Positions 16,838-26,193 of a stretch of 64,000 nucleotides of DNA are shown here, in pieces; the stretch's first letter is position 1; the number at the start of each line of letters is the position of its first letter. Under the pieces are notes generated by a model. The model saw only the letters and a program-made list of their open reading frames with translations. It was not told the origin of the DNA and did not search any database. Both the position numbers and the translations under genes were made by a program. The DNA lies in the NCBI GenBank assembly GCA_029862005.1, contig JAOTYD010000005.1, forward strand, positions 1 to 64,000. The letters are read 5' to 3'. This DNA comes from Gammaproteobacteria bacterium (GTDB lineage: Bacteria > Pseudomonadota > Gammaproteobacteria > GCA-001735895).

Positions 16838-17692
16838 ATGACACGCGCCATACCCGTCGATCCTCTGCTCGAAGACAATTACAACAATATGGCCCGGCGC
16901 CCCGATGCGCCCGAACTGTTGCGTCAATGGTCAGAGCGCAGCGAACGTTATCGAAGCAAGGCGGATGCGATACTCGATTGTGCCTATGGCAGTAGCGAAC
17001 GGGAACGAATCGATTTGTTTCGTTGCGGTGAAAAAGATGCCCCGCTCCTGGTTTATATTCATGGCGGCTACTGGCAGCGTGGTGATAAATCGATCTACAG
17101 TTTCGTTGCCGCCGCTTTTAATGATTCAGGAGTAGACGTGGCAATCATCGGCTATCCATTGTGCCCGCAGGTCACGCTATCCGAAATCGTCGCCAGCATC
17201 CAGGACGCGCTGGCCTGGTTGTACCTGAGTGCGTCATCCCTTGGCATCTGTGCCGAACGCATCAATCTTTGCGGTCATTCAGCGGGCGGACATCTGACCG
17301 CAATGGCACTGATCACAAACTGGATCGCCCGTGACAATGGCTTTCCCCTTGACCTGGTCAAGACTGGAATCCCCATGAGCGGCCTGTATCAACTTGAACC
17401 ATTGCTGCACACAACGATCAGCGACGCGCTGCACCTTAGTACAGACGAAGTGCAACGACTCAGTCCCGGTTTCTCAAGGCCGACATCATCGGCACCTGTG
17501 CTGGCGATTGTGGGCGGTGCCGAAACCCCCGAGTTCTTCCGGCAAACCGACGCACTGGTTGAACACTGGTCTGAATCCGGCCAACAAATTGAAAAGTTTG
17601 TCGAATCCGACGTCGATCATTTCGACCTGGTCGATCGGCTCGCATCCACCGACAGTGAAATTTTTCGGCGCGTTACCGGCTGGCTCAGGTAA
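16838..17692 (+). CDS. Alpha/beta hydrolase, kynurenine-formamidase-like
   Basis: A 284-residue alpha/beta hydrolase. The oxyanion loop YIHGGYWQRGDKS is the HGGYW pattern of arylformamidase-like enzymes. The nucleophile elbow is GHSAGGH, and VDHFDLV supplies the likely catalytic histidine. The ATG at 16838 was chosen, 13 bases after the permease stop, over an in-frame upstream start inside that gene. It appears to be the last gene of the phosphonate transport operon; whether it acts on an imported compound or on formylkynurenine is open. Confidence 0.85.
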   Translation: MTRAIPVDPLLEDNYNNMARRPDAPELLRQWSERSERYRSKADAILDCAYGSSERERIDLFRCGEKDAPLLVYIHGGYWQRGDKSIYSFVAAAFNDSGVDVAIIGYPLCPQVTLSEIVASIQDALAWLYLSASSLGICAERINLCGHSAGGHLTAMALITNWIARDNGFPLDLVKTGIPMSGLYQLEPLLHTTISDALHLSTDEVQRLSPGFSRPTSSAPVLAIVGGAETPEFFRQTDALVEHWSESGQQIEKFVESDVDHFDLVDRLASTDSEIFRRVTGWLR

Positions 17693-17744
17693 ATTCAATT
17701 CCGGAAAGTTTGCTGTCGTCTAAACTGCTTCAATCGCGCTCGCG

Positions 17745-18881
17745 CTATGCATCGAGATAATCTTCGTAGGCAGTGATGAAATCGGGTGACAGCTTACGCA
17801 AACGCTCCATGTCAATCCTGCCCGAGCGAGCCAGGTAGCTGTAGGCAAATTCCATCGGCGGCAGCTGCATGTGCTCAGCAAAATGATCGTACCATCGCGC
17901 CGAGCTGTTGGCGGCGTCGACGATCTTGCGCGCGATCGGCTGACGTTGCCGCTGAAAATCAGCGAGGGCGGATTCAAGTTCCAGGTTGTCTTTAATCGCC
18001 TTACCCAGTGCAATCGAATCCTCGAGCGCCAAGCGCGTGCCCGAGCCGATCGAAAAATGTGCGGTATGCGCTGCATCACCGAGAATTACGCGATTGCCAG
18101 CAACCCAGCGCTCGCACCACAGCCGCGGGAACTGCCGCCAGTGCGATTTATTGACCAATAGCGGCGCCTCGTCAAGCGTTTCGAAAAACAGTTCGCCACA
18201 GACGCGTGCACTTTCGCACTCGTCCATGTCTGCAAAACCGTAGGCGGCGAAGCTCGCCGGGTCGCACTCGACAATGAAAGTGCTCCGGCCCGGCGCATAG
18301 CGGTAATGGTGCGCGTTCAACACCCCGTGTGGACCTTCGATGAAGGTTTGCGTCAACGTGGCAAAGTCCCGCGGCGTGCCGAACCAGGCAAAGTGATTAT
18401 CGAAATTTGTCAGCTTTGGCGCGAAAGCTCCCGGATCGCTGCGGCGCACCAGCGAATTCAGGCCGTCGGCGCCGACGACTAAATCGGCCTCGATACCGTC
18501 AAGGGATTCGATTGTCTGTCCGAATGTGATTTCGACGCCGCAGTCCTGCGCCCGCCGCTGCAGGATTTGCAACAGCTCGAGCCGCCCGATGGCGGCAAAA
18601 CCGATACCGTCCAGCTTGATTCGTTTGCCCTTGAGCGAGAGCGTCATGTCACGCCAGCGCTCCATCTGCGGCGTGATCAATGCATGCGTCGCGGGGTCGT
18701 CGGCTTGCAGAAAATCGAGTGACTGGTCGGAAAACACCACGCCGAAGCCGAAGGTAGCATCTGTCGGGTTCTGTTCGGTGATCCGGATGCGGGATCGTGG
18801 CAATGCGACCTTGAGCAAAATCCCGAGATACAGACCAGCCGGCCCGGCGCCAATGATTTCAACCTGTTTCAGTTCGACCAT
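17745..18881 (-). CDS. FAD monooxygenase similar to salicylyl-CoA 5-hydroxylase / aryl-CoA hydroxylases
   Basis: A 378-residue flavoprotein with an N-terminal GAGPAGLY dinucleotide motif and a distinctive FGFGVVFSDQSLDFL segment that I associate with aryl-CoA hydroxylases (salicylyl-CoA 5-hydroxylase, 2-aminobenzoyl-CoA monooxygenase). The second FAD motif is GDAAHTAHFSIGSGTRLALEDS. Length equals the flavin domain alone; the C-terminal reductase-like half found in the bifunctional enzymes is absent. It is the distal gene of a leftward set with a branched-chain-type ABC transporter and a benzoate-CoA ligase. A role in hydroxylating an aromatic CoA thioester is inferred from both homology and context. 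Confidence 0.8.
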   Translation of the reverse strand: MVELKQVEIIGAGPAGLYLGILLKVALPRSRIRITEQNPTDATFGFGVVFSDQSLDFLQADDPATHALITPQMERWRDMTLSLKGKRIKLDGIGFAAIGRLELLQILQRRAQDCGVEITFGQTIESLDGIEADLVVGADGLNSLVRRSDPGAFAPKLTNFDNHFAWFGTPRDFATLTQTFIEGPHGVLNAHHYRYAPGRSTFIVECDPASFAAYGFADMDECESARVCGELFFETLDEAPLLVNKSHWRQFPRLWCERWVAGNRVILGDAAHTAHFSIGSGTRLALEDSIALGKAIKDNLELESALADFQRQRQPIARKIVDAANSSARWYDHFAEHMQLPPMEFAYSYLARSGRIDMERLRKLSPDFITAYEDYLDA

Positions 18882-18914
18882 GAATTATCCTGCCCGCGAA
18901 TTGGTAGCCGCGTT

Positions 18915-19616
18915 TCAAACACCGAGATAACGCGCCTTCAATTCGCCATCGCCGGCCAGCGACTCGGAATCGCCAGACCAGACAATGCACCCTTTTTCGA
19001 TAATAAAATGGCGATCGGCAATCTGCGTCAGCTCTTCAATGTTTTTGTCGATCAGCAAGATGGTCAGGCCGGTTTGTTTTAACTGCTCCAGTCGGCGCCA
19101 GATTTCCTGACGGATTAACGGCGCCAGCCCCTCGGTCGCTTCGTCCAGGATCAACAGGCGCGGATTGAGCATTAACGCGCGGCCGATGGCGAGCATTTGC
19201 TGCTCGCCTCCCGACAGCAGGGCGCCCTGATTACCGAGACGCTCGGCCAGCCGTGGGAAAAACTCGAGCACCTTTTCAAGCGTCCATGGATCGTCGCTGC
19301 CGCTGTAGTTGGCGGCGGTCGCGAGCAGATTCTCGCGCACGCTCAAATTGGGAAAAACCTGGCGGCCTTCCGGTACCAGGCCGATACCGAGCTGTGCCAC
19401 TTCATAGGCCGGTCGGCCATCGACGCGCACACCGTCGAAACGAATCTCGCCCTGGCGGCACGGAATGATGCCGAGGATCGAGCTGATCGTCGTGGTCTTG
19501 CCCATGCCATTGCGACCAATCAGTGTGGTAACCTGCCCTTCGTCGCAATTTAGGCTGACGCCGAACAGAGCCTGGATCGGACCATAGAAGGTCTCGACTC
19601 CGTCGAGCTCAAGCAT
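18915..19616 (-). CDS. livF: Branched-chain-type ABC transporter ATP-binding protein LivF
   Basis: A 233-residue ATPase of the LivF class. Walker A is GRNGMGKTTT, the signature is LSGGEQQMLAIGRAL and Walker B is LLILDEATEGLAP. The start at 19616 (MLELDGVETFYG) overlaps the livG stop by eight bases and fits family length; an upstream in-frame ATG would add 23 unrelated residues. Together with LivG, LivM, LivH and a periplasmic protein it forms a HAAT-type importer. Beside benzoate genes such importers commonly carry aromatic acids, which is inferred here. Confidence 0.92.
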   Translation of the reverse strand: MLELDGVETFYGPIQALFGVSLNCDEGQVTTLIGRNGMGKTTTISSILGIIPCRQGEIRFDGVRVDGRPAYEVAQLGIGLVPEGRQVFPNLSVRENLLATAANYSGSDDPWTLEKVLEFFPRLAERLGNQGALLSGGEQQMLAIGRALMLNPRLLILDEATEGLAPLIRQEIWRRLEQLKQTGLTILLIDKNIEELTQIADRHFIIEKGCIVWSGDSESLAGDGELKARYLGV

Positions 19617-20361
19617 GACTGTCCCCGAGATAAGCGCGCTGAACTTCCGGATTGTTGCGGATATTCTCAACCGTGTCGGTGGCAATAATGTGGCCGTTAA
19701 CCAGCACCGACAGGCGGTCTGCCAGGCTGAACACCGCGTCCATGTCGTGTTCGACCAGCAGGATCGTCATCTCGCCCTTCATGCGGTTTAAGATTTCCAC
19801 CATCATCGCGCCCTCCTCCTTGCCCATGCCGGCCATGGGTTCGTCGAGCAACAGCATACGTGGTTGCATCGCCAGTGCCATTGCCACCTCGAGCTGGCGT
19901 TGCTCACCGTGGGAAACATTGGCGGCAATGCGGTCGGCTCTATCGTCGAGGCCTACCTGCGCCAGGCCCGCCAGTGCAGCCTGTTTCAATTTATCGTCCT
20001 GATTGACCGGCGCCCAAAAGCGAAACGAATGTCCGCTACGCCCCTGCACCGCGAGCATGACATTTTCCAGCAGCGTCATCGGCAGCACCACGCTGGTGAT
20101 CTGGAACGAGCGCGCCAGACCCTCGCGGGCACGCCGCGCCATGCTGAAGCCGGTAATGCTGTGCCCGGCAAACTCAATTTCACCGCTGTCGGGTTTCAAT
20201 TGTCCGGACAGCTGTGCCAGCAGCGTGGTTTTACCGGCGCCATTGGGACCGATGATCGCATGTATCTGCCCGCGCTCGATTTCAAGGTTGACGTTTTCAG
20301 TAGCGACGATGCCACCGAAATACTTGTGCAGACCACTGATCCTGAGCAGTATTTCAGCCAT
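19609..20361 (-). CDS. livG: Branched-chain-type ABC transporter ATP-binding protein LivG
   Basis: A 250-residue ATPase with Walker A GPNGAGKTTL, signature VSHGEQRQLEVAMAL (SHGEQ instead of SGGQ, usual for LivG) and Walker B MLLLDEPMAGMG, a LivG hallmark. It overlaps livM upstream by eight bases and livF downstream by eight, so the four membrane-complex genes are tightly coupled. Confidence 0.93.
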   Translation of the reverse strand: MAEILLRISGLHKYFGGIVATENVNLEIERGQIHAIIGPNGAGKTTLLAQLSGQLKPDSGEIEFAGHSITGFSMARRAREGLARSFQITSVVLPMTLLENVMLAVQGRSGHSFRFWAPVNQDDKLKQAALAGLAQVGLDDRADRIAANVSHGEQRQLEVAMALAMQPRMLLLDEPMAGMGKEEGAMMVEILNRMKGEMTILLVEHDMDAVFSLADRLSVLVNGHIIATDTVENIRNNPEVQRAYLGDSHA

Positions 20362-21319
20362 CTTCGTCTCGCTTGCGATCGAGCAGGCTCATCCAGCCGT
20401 GAATGCCGCCCTTGCCGTAGAGTACCAATACCACCAGCATCAGGCCGAAGATCAGGTGCCAGTAAACCGTAATCGCCGACAGAAACTCCTCTAGGGTGAT
20501 AAAGGCTATGGTGCCGATCAGCGGCCCGAACAGACTGCCGACGCCACCGATCAGGACCATGAAGATCAGCTCACCGGAACGCGCCCAGCCGATCATGTCC
20601 GGGCTGATAAAGCCGGAGAAGTTACCCAGCAGCATGCCGGCCAGGCTGCATAACATTGCCGAGATCACGTAACAGGCGAGCCGGTAGCGGTATGTGTTGA
20701 AGCCGAGCGCCTGCATCCGCTGTTCGTTGAACTTGGCGCCGACGATGACCCGGCCGAAGCGCGCATGCACCAGGCGATGAATCAAAAACAGCGACAGGAT
20801 CAAAAGGCCGAAAATCCAGTAGTAAAGACGGGCGCTGCCATCCATGCTGAGCCAGGCCGGGAATTCGCTGCGCGAATAGATCACCAGGCCATCGTCGGCG
20901 CCGTATTCTTCGAGGCTCAGGAAAATAAAATAAACCATCTGGCTGAAAGCCATCGTGATCATGATGAAATAAACGCCTTTCGTGCGCAGGCTTATCGCGC
21001 CGGTTATCAACGCAAAAATCCCGCCGACCGATAACGCCAGCGCCAGATGCAGCCAGCCATTGTATAAATCGTAATAAGACGGGATGCCGACGCAGTAGGC
21101 GCCGATGCCAATATAGGCGGCGTGGCCGAGGCTGACCATGCCACCGAAGCCGAGTATCAGGTTCAGGCTGATTGCCGCGATGGCGAAGATCAGCGCGCGG
21201 CTGAGCAGATCGAGATAAAACGGCTGACCGATCCATTCGAAAATAAACGGCGCCGGCGCGAGGATCAGCAGAATCGCCGCATATACTCTGCCCGAGACCG
21301 TCGGCGGCAGCCAATTCAC
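20354..21319 (-). CDS. livM: Branched-chain-type ABC transporter permease LivM
   Basis: A 321-residue permease with eight or so hydrophobic segments. The conserved LNLILGFGGMVSLGHAAYIGIGAY motif region of LivM starts near residue 50, and the cytoplasmic loop with RFGRVIVGAKFNEQRMQALGFN is characteristic. The start codon is GTG at 21319, overlapping the livH stop by one base (TAGTG). Confidence 0.92.
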   Translation of the reverse strand: MNWLPPTVSGRVYAAILLILAPAPFIFEWIGQPFYLDLLSRALIFAIAAISLNLILGFGGMVSLGHAAYIGIGAYCVGIPSYYDLYNGWLHLALALSVGGIFALITGAISLRTKGVYFIMITMAFSQMVYFIFLSLEEYGADDGLVIYSRSEFPAWLSMDGSARLYYWIFGLLILSLFLIHRLVHARFGRVIVGAKFNEQRMQALGFNTYRYRLACYVISAMLCSLAGMLLGNFSGFISPDMIGWARSGELIFMVLIGGVGSLFGPLIGTIAFITLEEFLSAITVYWHLIFGLMLVVLVLYGKGGIHGWMSLLDRKRDEDG

Positions 21320-22242
21320 TATTTCATCCCGGCCGGTGGAAACAATCCCTGCGGGCGAAACGCGAGCACGGCCGCCATCAGGATGTAAATCAGCATCGCC
21401 GACAGCGCCGGCGCCGCCGTCTCGGCATAGGTGACGGGCATTGCCAGCTTTAAAATGGCATCGAGATACGACCGGCTCAGCGTATCGATCAGACCCAGGA
21501 TCAGGGCCGCGTAAAACGCGCCCTTGACCGAGCCAATGCCGCCGACAATGACCACCACGAAGGCAACGATAATGATGTCGTTACCCATGCCGATACTGGC
21601 CTCGGTAATCGGAGCGATCAGCATGCCGGCCAGTCCGGCCATCGCGGCGCCGAGCGCAAACACGATCAGGAACAGGCGGTTGATGTTGATCCCGAGCGCC
21701 TCGACCATGGTGCGATTCGAAGCACCGGCACGGATCAGCATCCCGAGCCGGGTGCGGCTGACCAGGAAATACAGGATTGCCGCTACGCTCAAACCGGCGA
21801 CGATAATCAACAGGCGGTAGCTCGGCAGCACCAGGCTACCGATCGTAATTTGACCGTTTAATATATCCGGTAACGGTATCGCCATGCCGGCAGCACCCCA
21901 GATCAGATGTACCAGCGTGTCGAAGATCAGAATCAAGCCAAAGGTGACGAGTACGTGATCGAGATGATCCTCGCGGTATAGTTTGCGCGCGATCAGCCAC
22001 TCGACCGCCGCCCCCACGGCAAACATACCAAGCAGGCCGAACACGACGCCGGCGAGAAACGAACCGCTCTTGGCCACCACCGTGCCGCAAAAGTACGCCC
22101 CGATCATGTAGAAAGAGCCATGCGAAAGATTGATGAAATCCATGATGCCGAAGATCAGCGTCAGGCCGGATGCGAGCAGGAACAGCAGCAGCCCGAGCTG
22201 CAGCCCGTTCAACAATTGCGTGATCAACAAGTTCCAATCCAT
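21319..22242 (-). CDS. livH: Branched-chain-type ABC transporter permease LivH
   Basis: A 307-residue permease. It has the family motif GLTLIFGIMDFINLSHGSFYM in the N-terminal part and the loop RTRLGMLIRAGASNRTMVEALGI in the middle. It is first of the four overlapping transport genes and follows the binding-protein gene after a 77-base gap that contains a hairpin. Confidence 0.92.
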   Translation of the reverse strand: MDWNLLITQLLNGLQLGLLLFLLASGLTLIFGIMDFINLSHGSFYMIGAYFCGTVVAKSGSFLAGVVFGLLGMFAVGAAVEWLIARKLYREDHLDHVLVTFGLILIFDTLVHLIWGAAGMAIPLPDILNGQITIGSLVLPSYRLLIIVAGLSVAAILYFLVSRTRLGMLIRAGASNRTMVEALGININRLFLIVFALGAAMAGLAGMLIAPITEASIGMGNDIIIVAFVVVIVGGIGSVKGAFYAALILGLIDTLSRSYLDAILKLAMPVTYAETAAPALSAMLIYILMAAVLAFRPQGLFPPAGMK

Positions 22243-22281
22243 GCGCTTCGGCCCATAGTGGAATCGGTAGGGAAACGGAGT

Positions 22282-22307
22282 CGCCCGGTTCAGTTTGGAA
22301 CCGGGCG
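22282..22307 (-). promoter_or_regulatory. Intra-operon stem-loop between the binding-protein gene and livH
   Basis: CGCCCGGTTC and GAACCGGGCG form a perfect 10-bp stem with a six-base loop, just downstream of the binding-protein stop on the minus strand. No T-run follows. The placement parallels the hairpin after phnD and suggests 3' stabilisation or partial attenuation that favours binding-protein synthesis. Confidence 0.65.
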
Positions 22308-22319
22308 CTTCGGTTCAGT

Positions 22320-23507
22320 TTACATCTTGCAATCTTTGGCGTAGGGATCCTGGTGGTTGGTCAGGACGGTCGAGACGATCTTCGTAGTCCAGCGACCCTG
22401 GGAGTCCTCGACGACCTCGCGCAGGTAAAAGTTCTGGATCGGCATATGGTTTTTGCCATAGCTGTACTTGCCGCGCACCGAATCGAAGTCGGCCTCCATC
22501 AGCGCCGCTCGCAAAGCATCCTTGTCTTTCAGATTGCCACCCACCTTCTCGACCGCGCTCTTGATCAGCATGATCGCATCGTAGGATTGCGCACCGTAGA
22601 AAGACGGGTATTTGCCGTGTTTCGCCAGATAATCGTTGACGAAGCGCTGGTTGGCCGCATTCAGGATATCGGGCGACCATTCCTGGGTATTCTTCGATCC
22701 CAATACGCCGGACAGTCCGGCCGCCTGCAGTTTCGGCAGCGCGATCGAATCGACAGTGAATACCGAGTAAAGGTCCATCTCGCCCTGCAAACCGGCCTGC
22801 TGGTACTGCTTGATGAAGGCACCGCCGGCCTTGCCGGGGTAAAAGACGAATATGCCTTCCGCACCCGAGGATTTAGCCTTGGCCAGTTCGGCGGAAAAAT
22901 CAAGCTGGGCATCAGCACCCCACTTGGTCATGTCCTTGCCCAGAACCTTCCCCTTGAAGGTGGATTCGACACCGCGCACCATGTCCTTGCCGGCGGCATA
23001 GTTCGGCGCCATGACGTAGATCGACTTGACGCCTTTCTGGTTCAGGTGCTCACCCATTGCCATCGGCGTCTGATCGTTCTGCCAGGACGACGAAAAGAAA
23101 TTCTTGTGGCAGCGCTTGCCAGCCATCTGTGACGGACCGGCGTTGGCGCTGATCAGGAACTTGTCCGCGTCGAGCACTGACTTCGCCGACGCCAGCAGCA
23201 CGTGCGACCAGATGTAACCGGTGACGAAATCAACGTCGTCCTGCTTCACCAGCTTGTCGGTTTTCTGCTTGCCGATATCGGGCTTGAAGCCATCGTCTTC
23301 CATGATCAGCTCGACGTCGAGCGGACCCATTTTGCCGCCGATGTGCTCAAGCGCCAGTTCGACCGAGTTTTTCATGTCTTCACCGATAACGGCCGCGGGC
23401 GTAGTCAACGTCGTAACAAAGCCGATCTTGACCTTCGCTGCCTGCGCGGATCCGGTCGCCAGCACGGCGGCCGCGATCATTGTGGTAGTAATTATTTTTC
23501 GAAACAT
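22320..23507 (-). CDS. ABC transporter periplasmic binding protein, branched-chain/aromatic type
   Basis: A 395-residue type I periplasmic binding protein with a signal peptide (cleavage near AQAA, about residue 23). The mature part follows the LivJ-like pattern: VKIGFVTTLTTPAAVIGEDM, the ELIMEDDGFKPDIGKQKTDKLV segment and FVTGYIWSHVLLA. The subgroup resembles binding proteins found beside benzoate and other aromatic-acid genes, so an aromatic carboxylate ligand is inferred. A strong ribosome binding site (GAGGAG) precedes the ATG. It is the first gene of the transporter operon on the minus strand. Confidence 0.9.
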   Translation of the reverse strand: MFRKIITTTMIAAAVLATGSAQAAKVKIGFVTTLTTPAAVIGEDMKNSVELALEHIGGKMGPLDVELIMEDDGFKPDIGKQKTDKLVKQDDVDFVTGYIWSHVLLASAKSVLDADKFLISANAGPSQMAGKRCHKNFFSSSWQNDQTPMAMGEHLNQKGVKSIYVMAPNYAAGKDMVRGVESTFKGKVLGKDMTKWGADAQLDFSAELAKAKSSGAEGIFVFYPGKAGGAFIKQYQQAGLQGEMDLYSVFTVDSIALPKLQAAGLSGVLGSKNTQEWSPDILNAANQRFVNDYLAKHGKYPSFYGAQSYDAIMLIKSAVEKVGGNLKDKDALRAALMEADFDSVRGKYSYGKNHMPIQNFYLREVVEDSQGRWTTKIVSTVLTNHQDPYAKDCKM

Positions 23508-23724
23508 CTTATATCTCCTCTTCGGTTAGTGGCGACCTGCGACGAGCGCCTCCTGGTACAACAGCCAGAGCATTATCATGCCTGGTTTGTCAAAAATCGA
23601 TTCCGGATTGCCAGATATCGCTATTATTATTTCCGTGTAGCCGCCGTCGCCTGCGCGTCGTAGCATCACGGAATCACATTAACGCTATATCTTACCTCAA
23701 AATATTACCGAATAGATCGTCCGA

Positions 23725-24564
23725 TTAGGTTAATACCCGGGTTTCCGTGGTAACTGGCTGTTGCCGGTTGCGCGCGATAAATCCGGCCGCGTGGCGAATT
23801 AATGCCTCGGCCTGGTCGCGGTGCGGTGAATGGCCACAATCGGGTAACTCGATGATTTCGGTTTGGTCGACGCTGGCGGCGATGCCGTGAATCTGCGCCA
23901 GGGTTCCGTATTCGTCGTCGAGGCCCTGGATTGCGAGCACGGGGCATTCGATTGCGTCGATTTCGTCTTCGATCGACCAGGCACGAAATGCCGGATCGAG
24001 CCAGATATCGTTCCAGCCCCAGAAGGCCGAATCGGGATCGTCGTGATAGCGCGACAGGCGCTGTTTCAAATCGGTTTCGAGATAGGCCTGGCGTGCCAGT
24101 TCAATGCTTTCGACGGATATGTCTTCCACCATGATATGCGGCGAAAGCACGATCGCACCGGCCAGCCGTTGTGAAAAGCGCGCCGCGTACACTAGTGCAA
24201 TCGAGCCGCCGTCACTATGACCGAACAGCCAGGGTGGCTCGGTTGCGGTATCGACATCGAGTGCCCGCAACAAGGCTGGCAGTAGTTCGTAGGCCTGATA
24301 GTGCATGAAATCGACCCCCCAGCGCTCATCGACGGCGCGCGGCGACGAACGACCGTAACCCGGTCGCGAATAAACCAGTCCGCGACACGAGGCGCGGGCG
24401 CACAGCTGCAAGGGAAAATCCTTCCACATCGCGCGCGAGCCGAGGCCTTCGTGCAGGAAAACTATAAGCGGCGCGGCGCGATCGTTGCTACCAACCCACT
24501 GATATTCGATCCGTTGCGGTGGCTCCTGCAGGCGCAGCGTTACGAACTCGACCGCCGCGCTCAT
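23725..24564 (-). CDS. Alpha/beta hydrolase in the benzoate operon
   Basis: A 279-residue alpha/beta hydrolase. HEGLGSRAMW forms the oxyanion loop, FGHSDGGSIAL the nucleophile elbow with the serine, and DCGHSPHRD the catalytic histidine, with an aspartate in IQGLDDEYG. Its gene overlaps the benzoate-CoA ligase gene by four bases (ATGA), which ties it to aromatic-CoA metabolism. In several box clusters a similar hydrolase has been suggested to release CoA from dead-end thioesters; that role is inferred here. Confidence 0.87.
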   Translation of the reverse strand: MSAAVEFVTLRLQEPPQRIEYQWVGSNDRAAPLIVFLHEGLGSRAMWKDFPLQLCARASCRGLVYSRPGYGRSSPRAVDERWGVDFMHYQAYELLPALLRALDVDTATEPPWLFGHSDGGSIALVYAARFSQRLAGAIVLSPHIMVEDISVESIELARQAYLETDLKQRLSRYHDDPDSAFWGWNDIWLDPAFRAWSIEDEIDAIECPVLAIQGLDDEYGTLAQIHGIAASVDQTEIIELPDCGHSPHRDQAEALIRHAAGFIARNRQQPVTTETRVLT

Positions 24565-26132
24565 GTACTCGCGGCGGCCTCGCGCTCGCGCAGGCGGAAG
24601 CGCTGGATTTTTCCGGTGGCAGTCTTGGGCAACTCGTCAACGAACTCGATATATCGCGGGTATTTATGCGGCGCCAGTCGATCCTTGACGAAGGCCTGCA
24701 GATCCTCGGCACTGGCCTGCTGGTCTTCGGCAAGCACGACGAAGGCCTTGGTTTTGACCAGCCCATCGGCGTCGGTTTTGCCGATGACCGCCGATTCGAG
24801 CACCGCCGGGTGCTCGACCAGCGTGGCCTCGACCTCGAACGGTGACACATACATGCCGCTGACGCGCAGCATGTCATCGCTGCGTCCCGAGCAGGTAAAG
24901 CTGCCGTCGTCGTTAAGCACGTACTTGTCGCCGCTCTTGGTCCACTCGCCCTGAAAGGTTTCGCGACTCTTGTCGCGATTGTTCCAGTACATCAGGGCTG
25001 CACTCGGCCCGCGCACGTAAAGATCGCCAATGTCGCCCGCCGCAACCGCCAAACCATCGTCGCTGCGCAGCTCGATATCGTAACCCGGCACCGGATAACC
25101 CGAAGATCCGAGACGCACCGCGCCCGGACGATTCGAAATATAAATGTGCAGCATCTCGGTCGAGCCGATACCATCGATCACATCGACGCCAAACTGATCG
25201 CTGAAGCGCTGCGCCAGGTCGGCTGGCAAAGCCTCGCCGGCCGAAACCGCGAGGCGCAATGCAAGCTGCTCGCGTGCGGGCTTATCCGCATAGGCCAGCA
25301 TGGCTACATACCCGGTCGGCGCCCCGAAAAACAGGGTCGGTTGGTGATCGATCAGGCGTTGAAATATGACGTCGGGTGTCGGACGGCCGCCGAGCAACAC
25401 GCTGGACGCACCGACGCATAGCGGAAAGGTCAGGGCATTGCCGAGCCCGTACGCAAAAAACAGCTTGGCTGCCGAAAAACAGACGTCCACCTCGGTAATG
25501 CCCAGCACCCCCTTACCGTAGAGTTCGCTGGTCCAATAGGGATTGGCATGGGTGTGCACCGTGCCCTTGGGCTTGCCGGTCGAGCCGGACGAATACAGCC
25601 AGAATCCGGGGTCATCAGGACTGGTGGCCACCGCCTGGTCGAGCGCTTGCGCCTGCTGCATAAAGTTGTCGAAGGCCGTTTCGGATGCTGCCAGATCGCC
25701 ATCTGGCCGCGACACGATAACCGACTCGACTTCGTGATTTCCGCTTTGCATGGCCTCGCGTAGCACCGGCAATAGCGCGCTCGAGACCAGCGCGGCACGT
25801 GCGCGGCTGTGTTGCAGCATGTAACGGTAGTCGTCCGCCGGCAGCAGCGTGTTGACCGCAACCGGCACGATACCGGCATACATGGCACCGAGAAACGCAA
25901 CCGGCCAGTCGTTGCAGTCGTGCATCAGCAGCAGTACTCGTTCTTCACGACGCAGACCGGCAGCGAGTAGTGCACCTGCGACACGGCGCACGTCGTTGGC
26001 GAGGTCGCCGTAGCTCAGCGTACCAGCATCATCGATATAGGCGGTTTTTTGTGCCCGCCCCTGGTTGAGTTCGAGCAGATACCCGGCGTAATTGAATATC
26101 TCGCCCGGGGCTTTGACGTCTTCGCTATTCAT
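24561..26132 (-). CDS. Benzoate-CoA ligase family protein
   Basis: A 523-residue adenylate-forming enzyme that would activate an aromatic carboxylate to its CoA thioester with ATP. The P-loop-like motif SSGSTGKPKG is at residues 181-190, the aromatic acid-binding part has FFAYGLGNALTFPL, and the C-terminal PKTATGKIQRF carries the catalytic lysine. The overall pattern, including GIGSTEMLHIYISNRPGAVRLGSSG, is that of benzoate- and hydroxybenzoate-CoA ligases (BclA/BadA). It starts the leftward ligase-hydrolase pair, facing away from boxR. Benzoate is the likeliest substrate given the boxBC genes, but hydroxy- or aminobenzoate is possible. Confidence 0.92.
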   Translation of the reverse strand: MNSEDVKAPGEIFNYAGYLLELNQGRAQKTAYIDDAGTLSYGDLANDVRRVAGALLAAGLRREERVLLLMHDCNDWPVAFLGAMYAGIVPVAVNTLLPADDYRYMLQHSRARAALVSSALLPVLREAMQSGNHEVESVIVSRPDGDLAASETAFDNFMQQAQALDQAVATSPDDPGFWLYSSGSTGKPKGTVHTHANPYWTSELYGKGVLGITEVDVCFSAAKLFFAYGLGNALTFPLCVGASSVLLGGRPTPDVIFQRLIDHQPTLFFGAPTGYVAMLAYADKPAREQLALRLAVSAGEALPADLAQRFSDQFGVDVIDGIGSTEMLHIYISNRPGAVRLGSSGYPVPGYDIELRSDDGLAVAAGDIGDLYVRGPSAALMYWNNRDKSRETFQGEWTKSGDKYVLNDDGSFTCSGRSDDMLRVSGMYVSPFEVEATLVEHPAVLESAVIGKTDADGLVKTKAFVVLAEDQQASAEDLQAFVKDRLAPHKYPRYIEFVDELPKTATGKIQRFRLREREAAAST

Positions 26133-26193
26133 GCGCTCCTCCAGCAGTCGGTCGGGTCGCGACCCGGCGCGGGGCCCGGGCCGAAATTATTTG

